Below, piece by piece: positions 1 through 8,878 of a DNA stretch of 64,000 nt. Both the position numbers and the translations under genes were made by a program. The notes beneath the pieces were generated by a model, which ran no database searches, was not told the DNA's origin, and was given only the letters and a program-made list of their open reading frames with translations. The first letter of the stretch is position 1. Each line of letters begins with the position of its first letter. The stretch covers positions 1 through 64,000 of the forward strand of contig NZ_JFHL01000017.1 of assembly GCF_003664995.1 (NCBI RefSeq). The letters are read 5' to 3'. This DNA is from Mesotoga sp. BH458_6_3_2_1 (GTDB taxonomy: Bacteria > Thermotogota > Thermotogae > Petrotogales > Kosmotogaceae).

Positions 1-53
1 GTGTAGTAGTAAAGCTTGAGATTTTCTACGGTCAATATATTATCCATACTCAT
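1..53 (-). CDS. Oligopeptide ABC transporter ATP-binding protein (N-terminus only)
   Basis: Only the first 17 codons lie in the window (MSMDNILTVENLKLYYY). The ATG overlaps the stop codon of the upstream permease in a TAATG junction, so the two are translationally coupled. The phrase LTVENLKLYY is the usual opening beta strand of DppD/OppD-type ATPases, and the position after DppB and DppC fits. No Walker motif is inside the window, so the assignment rests on N-terminal similarity and operon order. Confidence 0.75.
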   Translation of the reverse strand, partial: MSMDNILTVENLKLYYY

Positions 54-1447
54 TACCTCGTCTTCAGTTTCGGGTTCAGTATCTTATCCATTGCAAACCC
101 GACAAATGCGAATGTCATCCCCATGAAGGCTATTGCCATCCCCGGCGGTACTACCCACCACCACATCCCGCTCAGCATCGCGCCTCCACTGTTAGCTGCC
201 TGCAATATCTGACCCCAGGTAACAATTGTCGCGTCCCCAAGACCCAATAAACTTATCGTGGCCTCGACAACGATAGCTCCTGGGACATTGAGCGCCATTG
301 AAGCGAAGGCGTAAGGGATAAGCAGAGGCACCATATGCTTGAAGATTATTCTTGTGTTAGATGCCCCGAGGGCTCTTGAGGCCTCTATGTAGGTCTCTTC
401 CTTTATCTGGAGTCCCATGCTCCTGACAGTCTTCACCGGTCCAACCCAGTAGAATATACACATTATTCCAATCATTACCCATATGTTTGGCTTGAAGACT
501 GCGCTCATTACGATGAGAACGGGAAGCATTGGAACACTTATGAATATCTCGAATATCCTCTGCATTAGAGAGTCTTTCCATCCGCCGACGTAAGCACTAA
601 TGACACCATAAATGACACCAATTGAAACTGAAACAAGCGCCGTAAGGAGTCCAATCAACATTGCCCATTTCACTCCGGCAATTACCCCGCTCCAGATATC
701 TCTCTTGGAGTTATCCGTTCCAAGAATTCCATGTACTCTGCCCGCAATAGTCACGAAGGCGTTCTCAATATTTTCCTCTGCTCTTTGAAGCAGGAGGGTT
801 ACCTTCAGCTTGTATATTCCGGCGAGAGGAGAAGGACTTCTAAATATCCCTTGCTTTGCTTCGGAGAAGATCACATCGGTGGTTTTGATAGTTTGAAGCT
901 GGACCCCTTCTGAAGGAGAGTATTTCTTGCCGAAATTCATTGATGCAGCCTGCGCCGATCTGTCTATAGAGACTCTTGCGTCCTGAGTAGGAGACATTTC
1001 AAGCTGCTTTCTATATAGATCAATTGAAAGGCCGTCAGGCCTTTGAATCGAGATAACCACAGTGGGTTTACCAACTCCAGAAGCGTGGAAAACAACATCT
1101 GAAGGAGCAACAGATGCGGAGTAATCATATTCAAAGACATATTCCTGTATTCTCATTGCGCCTGCGAGGGTCTCCGAAAAAGCGTATTCCTCTATGGATT
1201 CCGAAACAGCTCGCTTCTTTGAGGTGAAGAGATTTATCCACGAGGGCGGCGCGCTTGAGGGGAGATCTTGCCAGTAAGTTATATCTCTCCACTTTTCATT
1301 GGCTTCTGGATAAGGTACAATGACCGGTTCGAAAATTAGAATGCAGATAAATATTGCAAGAAAGATAAGACCAAACACTCCAGATCTAACCTTTCTGAAT
1401 TCTCTCCAGAATTCGCTTGCAGATCTTCTGAAATCACTTACAGTCAT
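53..1447 (-). CDS. DppC/OppC-type ABC transporter permease with large extracytoplasmic insert
   Basis: Inner-membrane permease subunit of a peptide- or oligosaccharide-type ABC importer, 464 residues. Transmembrane segment 1 is at about residues 20-45. The DppC signature HGILGTDNSKRDIWSGV (near residue 240) leads into the five remaining segments, and the EAA loop is EASRALGASNTRII. Between segment 1 and that signature lies an extra domain of about 185 residues, rich in beta-type sequence, that ordinary DppC proteins of about 300 residues lack. Start and stop overlap the neighbouring DppB and DppD genes (ATGA and TAATG), giving a coupled operon. Substrate is unknown; in Thermotogota this transporter family often imports sugars rather than peptides. 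Confidence 0.9.
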   Translation of the reverse strand: MTVSDFRRSASEFWREFRKVRSGVFGLIFLAIFICILIFEPVIVPYPEANEKWRDITYWQDLPSSAPPSWINLFTSKKRAVSESIEEYAFSETLAGAMRIQEYVFEYDYSASVAPSDVVFHASGVGKPTVVISIQRPDGLSIDLYRKQLEMSPTQDARVSIDRSAQAASMNFGKKYSPSEGVQLQTIKTTDVIFSEAKQGIFRSPSPLAGIYKLKVTLLLQRAEENIENAFVTIAGRVHGILGTDNSKRDIWSGVIAGVKWAMLIGLLTALVSVSIGVIYGVISAYVGGWKDSLMQRIFEIFISVPMLPVLIVMSAVFKPNIWVMIGIMCIFYWVGPVKTVRSMGLQIKEETYIEASRALGASNTRIIFKHMVPLLIPYAFASMALNVPGAIVVEATISLLGLGDATIVTWGQILQAANSGGAMLSGMWWWVVPPGMAIAFMGMTFAFVGFAMDKILNPKLKTR

Positions 1448-2484
1448 TGTCTGCCACCTACCTTGATCCTTGGATCAAGCAAACCATAGATGAGATCCAG
1501 GATTACAAGACCGCAAATATACAGTCCCGTAGTTATTGCAAGGTTTCCCATAAGGACTGGAACATCATTTTGCTGCAAAGCAATCCAGTATAAGTTTCCC
1601 ATTCCTGGCCAAGAAAAAATCCCTTCGTACACTATGTTGCCCCCCACAGAGGCTAGCAAAGCTAAGAGTGACATTGTGACAATTGGCGGGGCAGATGTTC
1701 TCATCGTGTGGCCGTATAAGACCTTTCTTTCGGGAATTCCCCTTGCTCTTGCTGCCATTATGTAGTCGTCCTGAAGTACTCCAAGGACTATGTTTCGCGT
1801 AAGGAAGGCGCGCCCCCAAAATCCAATAACAACAAGTGTTAGGACCGGAAGGGCAAGATGATAAAGAAGGTCGAAGAAATATGAGATCCCTTCTGGAGGG
1901 GGTGTGGAATGCAGACCACCAGAGGGAAAGATCTTCACTCCGTAGGCAAAGAACATGATCATGATCATCCCCAACCACCAGGAGGGCATGCCAAAAACTA
2001 CCATCGTTCCAACTGAGGTGCTTTTGTCCAGAACTCCGCCGGCTTTTTGAGCTTTCTTCAGTCCCAGAAGAAGACCTAGAACAATGTCAACTAGCATTGC
2101 TACAGAAAAGAGGAGAAGAGTCTTGGGAATTGCTTCGGAAACAACATCCCACACACTTCTGCTGCCTTTTGAAGACCTTATTATCGTGGAATTTCCGAGA
2201 TTCAGAGTTAACGTGTCCCATGTTCGCCACATTATTCTCTCAGCAACAGGTTTGTTCAGGCGATAGAGAGAGTATAGATCGTTTCTCCGATTCATGACGT
2301 AGTTCTCAAGCTGACTTTCATTGAGGCTTGTCATTCGCATCGTCTCGCCCCTGATCTGTTCCTCGATCTGCGCGCTCAAAGTCTGTTCCATGACAGTGTT
2401 GAATAGAGCCGAGAAAATGAAGATCAGAATTGCATACATCAATAGTCCATAGAGAACTCTTTTGATTGCATACTTCCAGTACAT
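1444..2484 (-). CDS. DppB/OppB-type ABC transporter permease
   Basis: First gene of the operon as seen here, 346 residues, the partner permease to the following DppC-like protein. Segment 1 is at about residues 8-30, followed by a periplasmic stretch of roughly 70 residues, then the DppB core with the EAA loop MAARARGIPERKVLYGHTMR and the C-terminal phrase LDLIYGLLDPRIK typical of DppB. The SD GAGGTGAG sits just before the ATG. It overlaps DppC by four bases. No substrate-binding protein gene precedes it in the window; it may lie elsewhere or downstream of the ATPase genes. Confidence 0.92.
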   Translation of the reverse strand: MYWKYAIKRVLYGLLMYAILIFIFSALFNTVMEQTLSAQIEEQIRGETMRMTSLNESQLENYVMNRRNDLYSLYRLNKPVAERIMWRTWDTLTLNLGNSTIIRSSKGSRSVWDVVSEAIPKTLLLFSVAMLVDIVLGLLLGLKKAQKAGGVLDKSTSVGTMVVFGMPSWWLGMIMIMFFAYGVKIFPSGGLHSTPPPEGISYFFDLLYHLALPVLTLVVIGFWGRAFLTRNIVLGVLQDDYIMAARARGIPERKVLYGHTMRTSAPPIVTMSLLALLASVGGNIVYEGIFSWPGMGNLYWIALQQNDVPVLMGNLAITTGLYICGLVILDLIYGLLDPRIKVGGRQ

Positions 2485-2790
2485 AACTCACCTCGATAAA
2501 CGGATGAATTCTTCTGCTGATTCATTTATGAAATGTGGTCCAATTTGATTTGCTCTTGAGCCCCTGTGGGGCAATCAATTTAATCTCTATAGCTTTGACA
2601 ACTTTCTTCATTACGCTACTCTAGCTTTTTTCATGCGGCATTGACAGTCTTAGGAAAGGCTTTAAAACGACATAATAGGGGAAAAGCGCATCTGCAACAT
2701 CTGCCATTCTTAATGGACATACTGTATTGCAAGATCACAAGAAAACATTAGGAAGCTCTGATTACTCAAAACAATTATATACTTAAGGAC

Positions 2791-2819
2791 TGATATTTAA
2801 TTAACTCGCGCGATATAAT
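2791..2819 (+). promoter_or_regulatory. Putative sigma-70 promoter of the DUF1349 gene
   Basis: A perfect TATAAT at 2814-2819 lies 31 bases before the start codon, with a weak -35 (TGATAT, 2791-2796) at 17 bases. The rest of the 350-base gap 2485-2835 between divergent genes shows no other feature I can support. Confidence 0.5.
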
Positions 2820-2850
2820 CTAGGAAACCAAACTTGTGGAGGTAATGAAT

Positions 2851-3429
2851 TTGTCATATTTCAATGCAGAAACAATAAGGCGTTTTACATGGTTTAATGA
2901 GCCAGAACATTGGGAATTGGAAGACGGGAATCTAATCGTCAGGCCAGACGCTCGAACAGATTTCTGGCAGAAAACACATTATGGGTTTCGGAATGACAAT
3001 GGGCATTTCCTGTTTCTCTCTCTCACATGCGATTTTTCTCTGGTTGTTGGAGCCAAATTCTCTCCAGTGAACCAGTATGATCAAGCTGGAGTTATGGTAA
3101 GAGTTTCTCCTTCTTGTTGGCTTAAGAGTTCGGTTGAGTTCGAGGGGTCTGATCCCGCACGATTGGGAGCAGTGGTAACTAATTCAGGTTACTCGGACTG
3201 GTCAACTCAAAATGTTCCGGCCGAGACGAAGAGCCTCAGAGTACGAGTAGACAGGAAAGGTCCTGATTATTCCGTTTATGCTTGGCAAAACGGATGGGTT
3301 CAATTGAGACTTGCCAGGTTACTGGAAGACGATGGGAAGCTTCCTGTTATGGTGGGACCTTACTGCTGCAGCCCAAAAGGTAGCGGTTACAGAGTGGTTT
3401 TTGAAGAGATCTCCCTACAGTCTGAATGA
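2851..3429 (+). CDS. DUF1349 family protein (concanavalin-like fold)
   Basis: About 192 residues, cytoplasmic (no signal peptide). The sequence matches the DUF1349 pattern: an opening FTWFNEPEHWELEDGNLIV, the DFWQKTHYGF segment, and the core DQAGVMVRVSPSCWLKSSVE leading to a closing MVGPYCCSPKG. These proteins have a jelly-roll fold like lectins and GH-associated domains; the biochemical role is not established. I chose the TTG at 2851 because the SD GGAGGT (2838-2843) is seven bases upstream; the GTG at 2836 and ATG at 2845 sit on or too close to that SD. It is monocistronic, ending convergently with the next gene. Confidence 0.8.
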   Translation: MSYFNAETIRRFTWFNEPEHWELEDGNLIVRPDARTDFWQKTHYGFRNDNGHFLFLSLTCDFSLVVGAKFSPVNQYDQAGVMVRVSPSCWLKSSVEFEGSDPARLGAVVTNSGYSDWSTQNVPAETKSLRVRVDRKGPDYSVYAWQNGWVQLRLARLLEDDGKLPVMVGPYCCSPKGSGYRVVFEEISLQSE

Positions 3430-3522
3430 TTCTTCGCCATAAGTGAACACCATGGTGGTTCTTTCTGAAAAGCGTTTCTTGAGTTGCTTATGAGCTTTTG
3501 TTTTAAGCTGATTGGTATTGTT

Positions 3523-5439
3523 CTATTGAAGCGGTACTCTCGAACGATCAACGGTTTCATTTGTTTGTATCTTGATCTTGAAGGTTCCTACCGGCTGATC
3601 ATACGCTGCATCCTCACTGTAGTAAAACTCTAGAAAAGATTCTCCAAATTCGGTGGGTCTCAAGTGGAATACCGAATACGAGACTTCCAAGTACTCAGCT
3701 TCATAAGGGTCCTCAATAAGCTGAAATTTCGGATCCAGAGAAGAGATTTTCCATCCACTATCTATCGCAAGGGCCTTCTTAAGCTTTATTATCAAAGTAT
3801 GATGGGGTCCTATTTCAATTGCTCTACCATTATCTGAGTCCTGAACAATAGAGACTTCTTTAAAAGGCTCGGTAACGATCAAAGTGGCTTCGAAGATTTT
3901 TTCCGGGGGTACATCGTCCCATGGGCTTCCGTAAGCAAATTCAAGAGTAGCCTCTCCGTAGTTCATTCCTTCAAAGTAGTAGACCTGCTCGATTTTTTTT
4001 GCCAGACCAGAAGAGTCTTCAAAGACTCTACTTTCACTTTCCTTTGGCTGCCGAACAATCTCGGGACTTGTCAATACTATACGCCAGCTGAGGCTTGAAC
4101 TGACTGTAGATTCGAGAACTACTTCGATCGGTTCATTAAGCCCAACAATGAAAGTCTTTCCCGAGTCTGACGCATGAATGATAAGGGGTTCAACGAAATG
4201 CTCCTCAACCTGAACTAACATAGAACAGCTCTTTATTGGAACAACGTCCCATGAAGAACCAAAGGAAAATATTAGAGGAGAAGACCCTGAACCAACGACT
4301 CTAAAGCCGAAAATATCGTAACCGCTACCGGCTTCTTTCGGTTCTTCATAAAATGGATCCGAAATAAGTCTCAACACGTCTTCATCGAAGCTTTCCACGC
4401 TCCAGAAGTAGCCCGCGCCTGGATTTGACGGAAGCATAACAGTAAAATCTTCTCCAACTTGCATGTCCAGAGTCCTTTGCGAGTCTTGTAACCCGAAAAT
4501 TCTTTCGTCAGGTGTCTCCGATAGGATATCAAAGCAGGCTTCATCTTCTCGATTACTTTCTACAGTCTGTTCTACTCTTCTGTGGAAATCTTCGACAATC
4601 AATTTGAAGGCAGTGGTTTCTTCAGTCATTGGAAAGTGTCCGCTGTCTATAAAGGTAACAAATTCACTTTCGAGGGCTCCTACTTGATAGGTCATTGTGT
4701 GGATAACGCCTGGAAAACTCTTCAGTCCGGTACAGACAAGAACAGGCACATCAATATCGGCGAGTCCACAAGATAAGTCAAACCCACGCAGTTTTCCGTT
4801 TATGAAGGATGAATCATTACCCCAGAAGAGATTGTATGTTTCCATGTTAATCGAATTCTTGGCGATTGAGGACTCACTCTCAGACTCGGAAGAATTGCCA
4901 AACAGGAGTTCAAACTTGTCAAGCTCTTTCGTCGACTCCTGGGTTCTAGCTTCGAACAGAGCTGAATCGATTGCCGGATAGTTTAGTCTAGGGTTAACAA
5001 TCACTAGACTAAGCAGTCCGGGAGGGTTTGTGAGAGCTAATCCTACGGCAACTGCACCCCCAAAACCATGGCCAATCAAATGAAATGACTCGATATCAAG
5101 TGAGTAGATCAGCGCGGCGAGTTCCGAAATATAATATTGGAAAGTAATATCTAAAGAGGACAAGTTCTGGGACATTCCACTCCCCAACTGATTGTACCTC
5201 AGAGACTTTCCATGATCAAAAATACCTTTCATATAAGAGCTGTCAAGGCCAGGTCCGTCGCCAACAATTACGATAAATTCACCATCTGCCTCCTCCACTT
5301 CATAGTAGATTTCGTTCCCGTTGAACAATATCTGTCCTTCATATGATAGACAGACTGTTGAGGCAAACAAAAGCACTACGGCGAAGACAGTTCTCAAGCG
5401 GGGCACGCCAATTAACTTGTTGTCACCATTCTTTTCCAT
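3523..5439 (-). CDS. Secreted degenerate alpha/beta hydrolase with three chagasin-like (I42) domains
   Basis: About 638 residues with an N-terminal hydrophobic export signal (about residues 12-32). Residues 35-290 read as an alpha/beta hydrolase, but the nucleophile elbow is LIGHGFGG (Gly near 125) instead of G-x-S-x-G, and the acid segment reads LVCTGLKSFPG, without the usual Asp. The His region (DSGHFPM) remains. The C-terminal half holds three repeats of about 100 residues. The first has the chagasin signature NPGAGYFW (about 339-346) and the GSGYDIFGFRV strand; the second and third keep the GEATLEFAYGSPWDD-type strand but lose the NPxxGY loop. Chagasins are inhibitors of papain-type proteases. 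The ATG was chosen for SD GAGGAG (5449-5454). Probably a binding or inhibitor protein rather than an enzyme. Confidence 0.72.
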   Translation of the reverse strand: MEKNGDNKLIGVPRLRTVFAVVLLFASTVCLSYEGQILFNGNEIYYEVEEADGEFIVIVGDGPGLDSSYMKGIFDHGKSLRYNQLGSGMSQNLSSLDITFQYYISELAALIYSLDIESFHLIGHGFGGAVAVGLALTNPPGLLSLVIVNPRLNYPAIDSALFEARTQESTKELDKFELLFGNSSESESESSIAKNSINMETYNLFWGNDSSFINGKLRGFDLSCGLADIDVPVLVCTGLKSFPGVIHTMTYQVGALESEFVTFIDSGHFPMTEETTAFKLIVEDFHRRVEQTVESNREDEACFDILSETPDERIFGLQDSQRTLDMQVGEDFTVMLPSNPGAGYFWSVESFDEDVLRLISDPFYEEPKEAGSGYDIFGFRVVGSGSSPLIFSFGSSWDVVPIKSCSMLVQVEEHFVEPLIIHASDSGKTFIVGLNEPIEVVLESTVSSSLSWRIVLTSPEIVRQPKESESRVFEDSSGLAKKIEQVYYFEGMNYGEATLEFAYGSPWDDVPPEKIFEATLIVTEPFKEVSIVQDSDNGRAIEIGPHHTLIIKLKKALAIDSGWKISSLDPKFQLIEDPYEAEYLEVSYSVFHLRPTEFGESFLEFYYSEDAAYDQPVGTFKIKIQTNETVDRSRVPLQ

Positions 5440-5540
5440 TTTTTCGATCTCCTCGTGAAACAGATAGAAGCTCTCTAAGCAAACTCTCCAAATCGCTTGA
5501 TAATGGACACAAACGTCGATGAGGCTCTCATGAGGAGTTC

Positions 5541-7406
5541 CTAGTGGACATGAAGCCACACACACATTGGTGAATTTCCTCTGTTATTCCACGCGTAGTA
5601 GGGAATAAGAGAAAATCTAACGTTCTTGCCCTTGCTCTTGACTGAACCAAGAGAATCGTATAGCTTCTTATCCCAGTCATCAAGATCATAAGCTATTCCT
5701 TTTCCACTTATAACAACTGGATTCCCATCTAGAGCGTCACTCTCGGATAGTTCGAAGTTTCTTTTCGAAGGAACCGACAACGTTCGTACATCAAAAGTGG
5801 GGTTGTCTATACCTTCTGCACAATAGATTAACGGGCCTCTTTGGATGGCCACTTTATCAGTATTCTCTCTCAGAAGCGGATTTGCTGTCATCATTCGGAT
5901 TCGCATCGGAAGTGTGAGCGAGACTTCAGTCTTGCCCTTCCAGTTTCCCTCAAGTCTGACGAATCCCTTTTCCGGTCTTATCTTTTGCTTAACACCATCA
6001 ATTTGAAGGTCGAAATTTCCTTCAGTCCATTCTGGAATTCTCAGGAGAATGGAGAGACTGGTATCAAGATCTGTGGAAATTACGAGATTCACTTCTTCAG
6101 AATGAGGGAAGGCTGTCTTTTGAACGATTGATACCTCTCCGTCTCTGAAAGGAATTGACGCTCTACTTGCTTCATAGAAATTGACTCTTATCTCATCGAG
6201 TGTTGTACCGTAAAGATAGCCACTGAATGAGGTGAGAAGCCTGGCAATGTTCGGGGGACAACAGGCACACTCAAACCATTCCTTTCTGTTGTGGTTGCCG
6301 ACGTCTTCAAGTGGGTTCACATAGAAGTAGCGTCTCCCGTCAAGAGAGATTCCCGACAAGACACTATTATAGAAAGACCTTTCAAGTACATCGAGGTACT
6401 TCGCATCACCAGCGAGCATATACATTCGCCAGTTCCAGAAAACATTTCCAATCGCGGCACATGTTTCGGAATAGGCTCTCCCGCTTGGCAGTTCATAAGC
6501 TTCCCCAAAAGCCTCTCCTTCATATCTTGATCCTACTCCGCCCGTAATGTACATTTTTCTCGATGTCAGATCTATCCACAGCCTCTCAAGAACGGCGAGA
6601 AGTGTTTCGTCGCCTGTTTCGAGAAATACGTCGGCCGCTCCTGTCAGTAAATAAAGCATTCTAACCGCGTGCCCTGCGAGTTCCTTAAGGTCTCTGAAAG
6701 ATGCGTGGTCGATATGGTATTCATCACCACCGGCGTAACCCTTTCCTCGATTGTCAATGAGCCTTTGGACAAATTCCAGATAATTGCGATTTCCAGTCTC
6801 GCGGTGCAGCTCGATCATTGCCATTTCCAGTTCTGGATGCCCGGTAGTCACTTCACAGTCATCATCGGGAAAAGTTTTCAGGATGTTATCGGCCACTTTC
6901 ACACATACGTTGAAGAGGGACTCATTCCCGGTAACTCTTTTGTAAGCTATTCCCGCCTGAATAAGATGACCTGCGCAGTAGAGCTCATGCATACTCTTCA
7001 AGTCTTTCCATTTCTCCGATGCTCTTTCACCTGTGAAGTAAGTATTAACGTAACCTACTTCGCTTTTCTTCTGAACACTCTCTATAAGGGTTATCAAAGA
7101 TTCTATTCTTGTTTGAATCTCGGAATCCTCGTCATACGAAAGGGAATACGAGGCCGCTTCTATCCACTTATAAATATCGGAATCATTGAAGAACCAGCCT
7201 GTAAAATCTCCTTCCATGCTCCCTATAGCCTTTCTGAAGTTATCAATTCTGCCACTAGATTCAAGATAATCATATTGAAGAGCGAGACTGGTCGATTTCA
7301 TCAGATCTTGATATCTTCTTACAAAACCCGCCAGTTCTACTCTTTCAATTGCTATAGGTCTCACCTGTGCTCTTGGTGACCGTGACGTATCATTAACGAA
7401 AGTCAC
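5541..7406 (-). CDS. GH127-type beta-L-arabinofuranosidase (DUF1680)
   Basis: Retaining glycosidase of the (alpha/alpha)6-barrel GH127 family, 621 residues, no signal peptide, so cytoplasmic. The catalytic zinc-cysteine site is visible: Glu314 and Cys316 in YSETCAAIGN, and Cys382-Cys383 in CACCPPN, matching the Glu/Cys/Cys/Cys set known for HypBA1. The C-terminal beta-sandwich closes the protein. I chose the GTG at 7406 since SD GGAGGTGG (7412-7419) lies seven bases upstream; the longer ATG frame from 7496 would overlap the divergent gene's start codon and has no SD. The gene upstream of the hydrolase/chagasin gene on the same strand may be co-transcribed with it (101-base gap). Confidence 0.88.
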   Translation of the reverse strand: MTFVNDTSRSPRAQVRPIAIERVELAGFVRRYQDLMKSTSLALQYDYLESSGRIDNFRKAIGSMEGDFTGWFFNDSDIYKWIEAASYSLSYDEDSEIQTRIESLITLIESVQKKSEVGYVNTYFTGERASEKWKDLKSMHELYCAGHLIQAGIAYKRVTGNESLFNVCVKVADNILKTFPDDDCEVTTGHPELEMAMIELHRETGNRNYLEFVQRLIDNRGKGYAGGDEYHIDHASFRDLKELAGHAVRMLYLLTGAADVFLETGDETLLAVLERLWIDLTSRKMYITGGVGSRYEGEAFGEAYELPSGRAYSETCAAIGNVFWNWRMYMLAGDAKYLDVLERSFYNSVLSGISLDGRRYFYVNPLEDVGNHNRKEWFECACCPPNIARLLTSFSGYLYGTTLDEIRVNFYEASRASIPFRDGEVSIVQKTAFPHSEEVNLVISTDLDTSLSILLRIPEWTEGNFDLQIDGVKQKIRPEKGFVRLEGNWKGKTEVSLTLPMRIRMMTANPLLRENTDKVAIQRGPLIYCAEGIDNPTFDVRTLSVPSKRNFELSESDALDGNPVVISGKGIAYDLDDWDKKLYDSLGSVKSKGKNVRFSLIPYYAWNNRGNSPMCVWLHVH

Positions 7407-7494
7407 TTTGTCCACCTCCAAAGAAGATCCTCTCTTCTCAAGAGTAGCAGAAATCGTGGAAACTTTTGTATCCTGAAATAGGGAGGTCATAACC

Positions 7495-7815
7495 ATGTTT
7501 GAGAAGATAGATTACTGGATATCTGCTGCGAGTTATTCAGACAGAAACGGGACTTGGCTAATAGAAGCGGCGCTCATTCATCCGAACATTGGAGAGACCC
7601 ACGAATATGGTGAGGAATGGACGCGCGAAGAGATTATGGAAAAGTGTGATGTGTTTGTGTTTTGTTTGATCACAAGAGACGAAAAAGGCAATTGGAATAG
7701 GGGAGATCAGCTGAGAAAGATTGAGACTGAGAAAGGGACTTTTATCAGGATTGATGGTTTAAAGAAAACAGGCGATTATCTTGGTGATATTCCGTTCTTT
7801 GAAGGAGCCAGATAA
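7495..7815 (+). CDS. Small conserved-looking protein, possibly DUF3892-like
   Basis: 106 residues, no signal peptide or membrane segment. SD GGGAGG (7481-7486) is eight bases before the ATG. The sequence has a beta-rich opening (DYWISAASYSD), a middle W-x-x-E-E-I-M segment and a closing GTFIRIDGLKKTGDYLG. The order (strand, helix, strand carrying a short basic end) resembles DUF3892-type proteins, but the match is weak and I assign no function. It is transcribed divergently from the GH127 gene. Confidence 0.6.
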   Translation: MFEKIDYWISAASYSDRNGTWLIEAALIHPNIGETHEYGEEWTREEIMEKCDVFVFCLITRDEKGNWNRGDQLRKIETEKGTFIRIDGLKKTGDYLGDIPFFEGAR

Positions 7816-8038
7816 GCTGAATAGATTTGCTAACAAGAACTGAAGCAAATCAATAATTGCATCAAGAAATGATCTTCAAGATCCATAGATCATGTAAATT
7901 CCTGGTGTTCGATCTTGGACCTGTTTGTAATAAGCTTCTTTTAAGGATATTCACTGTGATATTATTAAAAATACTATTAGTTCAATTAGCTCGATTTCTT
8001 ATTTAGCGGATCAAAAAAAGATGGTTTGGGGGTTTCAG

Positions 8039-8878
8039 ATGAAGGTTAAGATTCTCTTGACGCTTGGTATTCTATTCTTTATCGTAAGTGCTTTCGGAGT
8101 TGGATCTATAAGATATCTGGTTAGGCCCGGAGATAGGCTTTTCAATATAATTAGGGATTACAATTTGAGGATCAGCACCGTGCTTGACCTGAACAGCATA
8201 GATGATCCTCGCAATCTTGAACCGGGCGAATTTATATACCTCCCTACAGGGGACGGCTTCTTCTACGAGGTTCAGTATGGTGATTCCATCGATTACATTG
8301 CCAAACTCTTCTTTGCACTTGCAGAACACCTCATTGCTGCGAACAACTTGAGTTGCAATTCAGTTATTTATCCCGGTCAGAGACTGTTTGTTCCACTTGA
8401 ATCAATAAGTGTTTGCAGTAACGCGAATCCCGGCACACAGTTCACTTGGCCAGTGTACGGGAAGATTTCTTCGGAGTTTGGTTGGCGGAAGGATCCGTTC
8501 ACAGGAGTCTCTACCTTTCATTCAGGTATGGACATAGCAGTTCAGAGAGATGCTCCCGTGTTCGCTGCAAAGGAAGGAACGATAATTGAGGCTCAGGAAA
8601 ACGGTGGGTATGGGCTGAATATTATAGTTCAACACTATGACGGTGCCAAAACGAGGTATGCTCACCTGAATCATATAAGTGTCTATGTCGGGCAAAGAGT
8701 TTTAAGGGGAGAGTTGATCGGTAGAGTGGGAGAGACGGGGAGGTCAACAGGACCTCATCTTCACTTTGAGATCATTGATTCGAGAGATCAATGTAGAGAT
8801 CCGAGAGGCTATCTTACGGGATCCAATTACATGTACGTTAGAAGAGAAACAGATAGCCTTGGAGTTGGGGGTAGATAG
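8039..8878 (+). CDS. Secreted LysM-M23 peptidoglycan endopeptidase
   Basis: About 280 residues: signal peptide (residues 1-20), two LysM modules (YLVRPGDRLFNII... at about 24-68 and FYEVQYGDSIDYIA... at about 70-118), then an M23 lysostaphin/LytM peptidase domain. All zinc ligands are present: His and Asp in HSGMDIA and the HLHFE motif near the end. LysM binds N-acetylglucosamine chains and M23 cleaves peptide cross-links, so a role in cell-wall remodelling or division is expected. I prefer the ATG at 8039 preceded by GGGGGT over the ATG at 8021, which lacks an SD. Confidence 0.92.
   Translation: MKVKILLTLGILFFIVSAFGVGSIRYLVRPGDRLFNIIRDYNLRISTVLDLNSIDDPRNLEPGEFIYLPTGDGFFYEVQYGDSIDYIAKLFFALAEHLIAANNLSCNSVIYPGQRLFVPLESISVCSNANPGTQFTWPVYGKISSEFGWRKDPFTGVSTFHSGMDIAVQRDAPVFAAKEGTIIEAQENGGYGLNIIVQHYDGAKTRYAHLNHISVYVGQRVLRGELIGRVGETGRSTGPHLHFEIIDSRDQCRDPRGYLTGSNYMYVRRETDSLGVGGR

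Noticed and set aside
6669-7379. 236-codon open frame antisense to the GH127 gene
   Set aside because: It lies wholly inside a well-supported enzyme gene on the opposite strand, has no SD and an unlikely composition.
7407-7496. Longer N-terminus for the GH127 enzyme
   Set aside because: The GTG at 7406 has an ideal SD, and the longer form would overlap the divergent gene's start codon.
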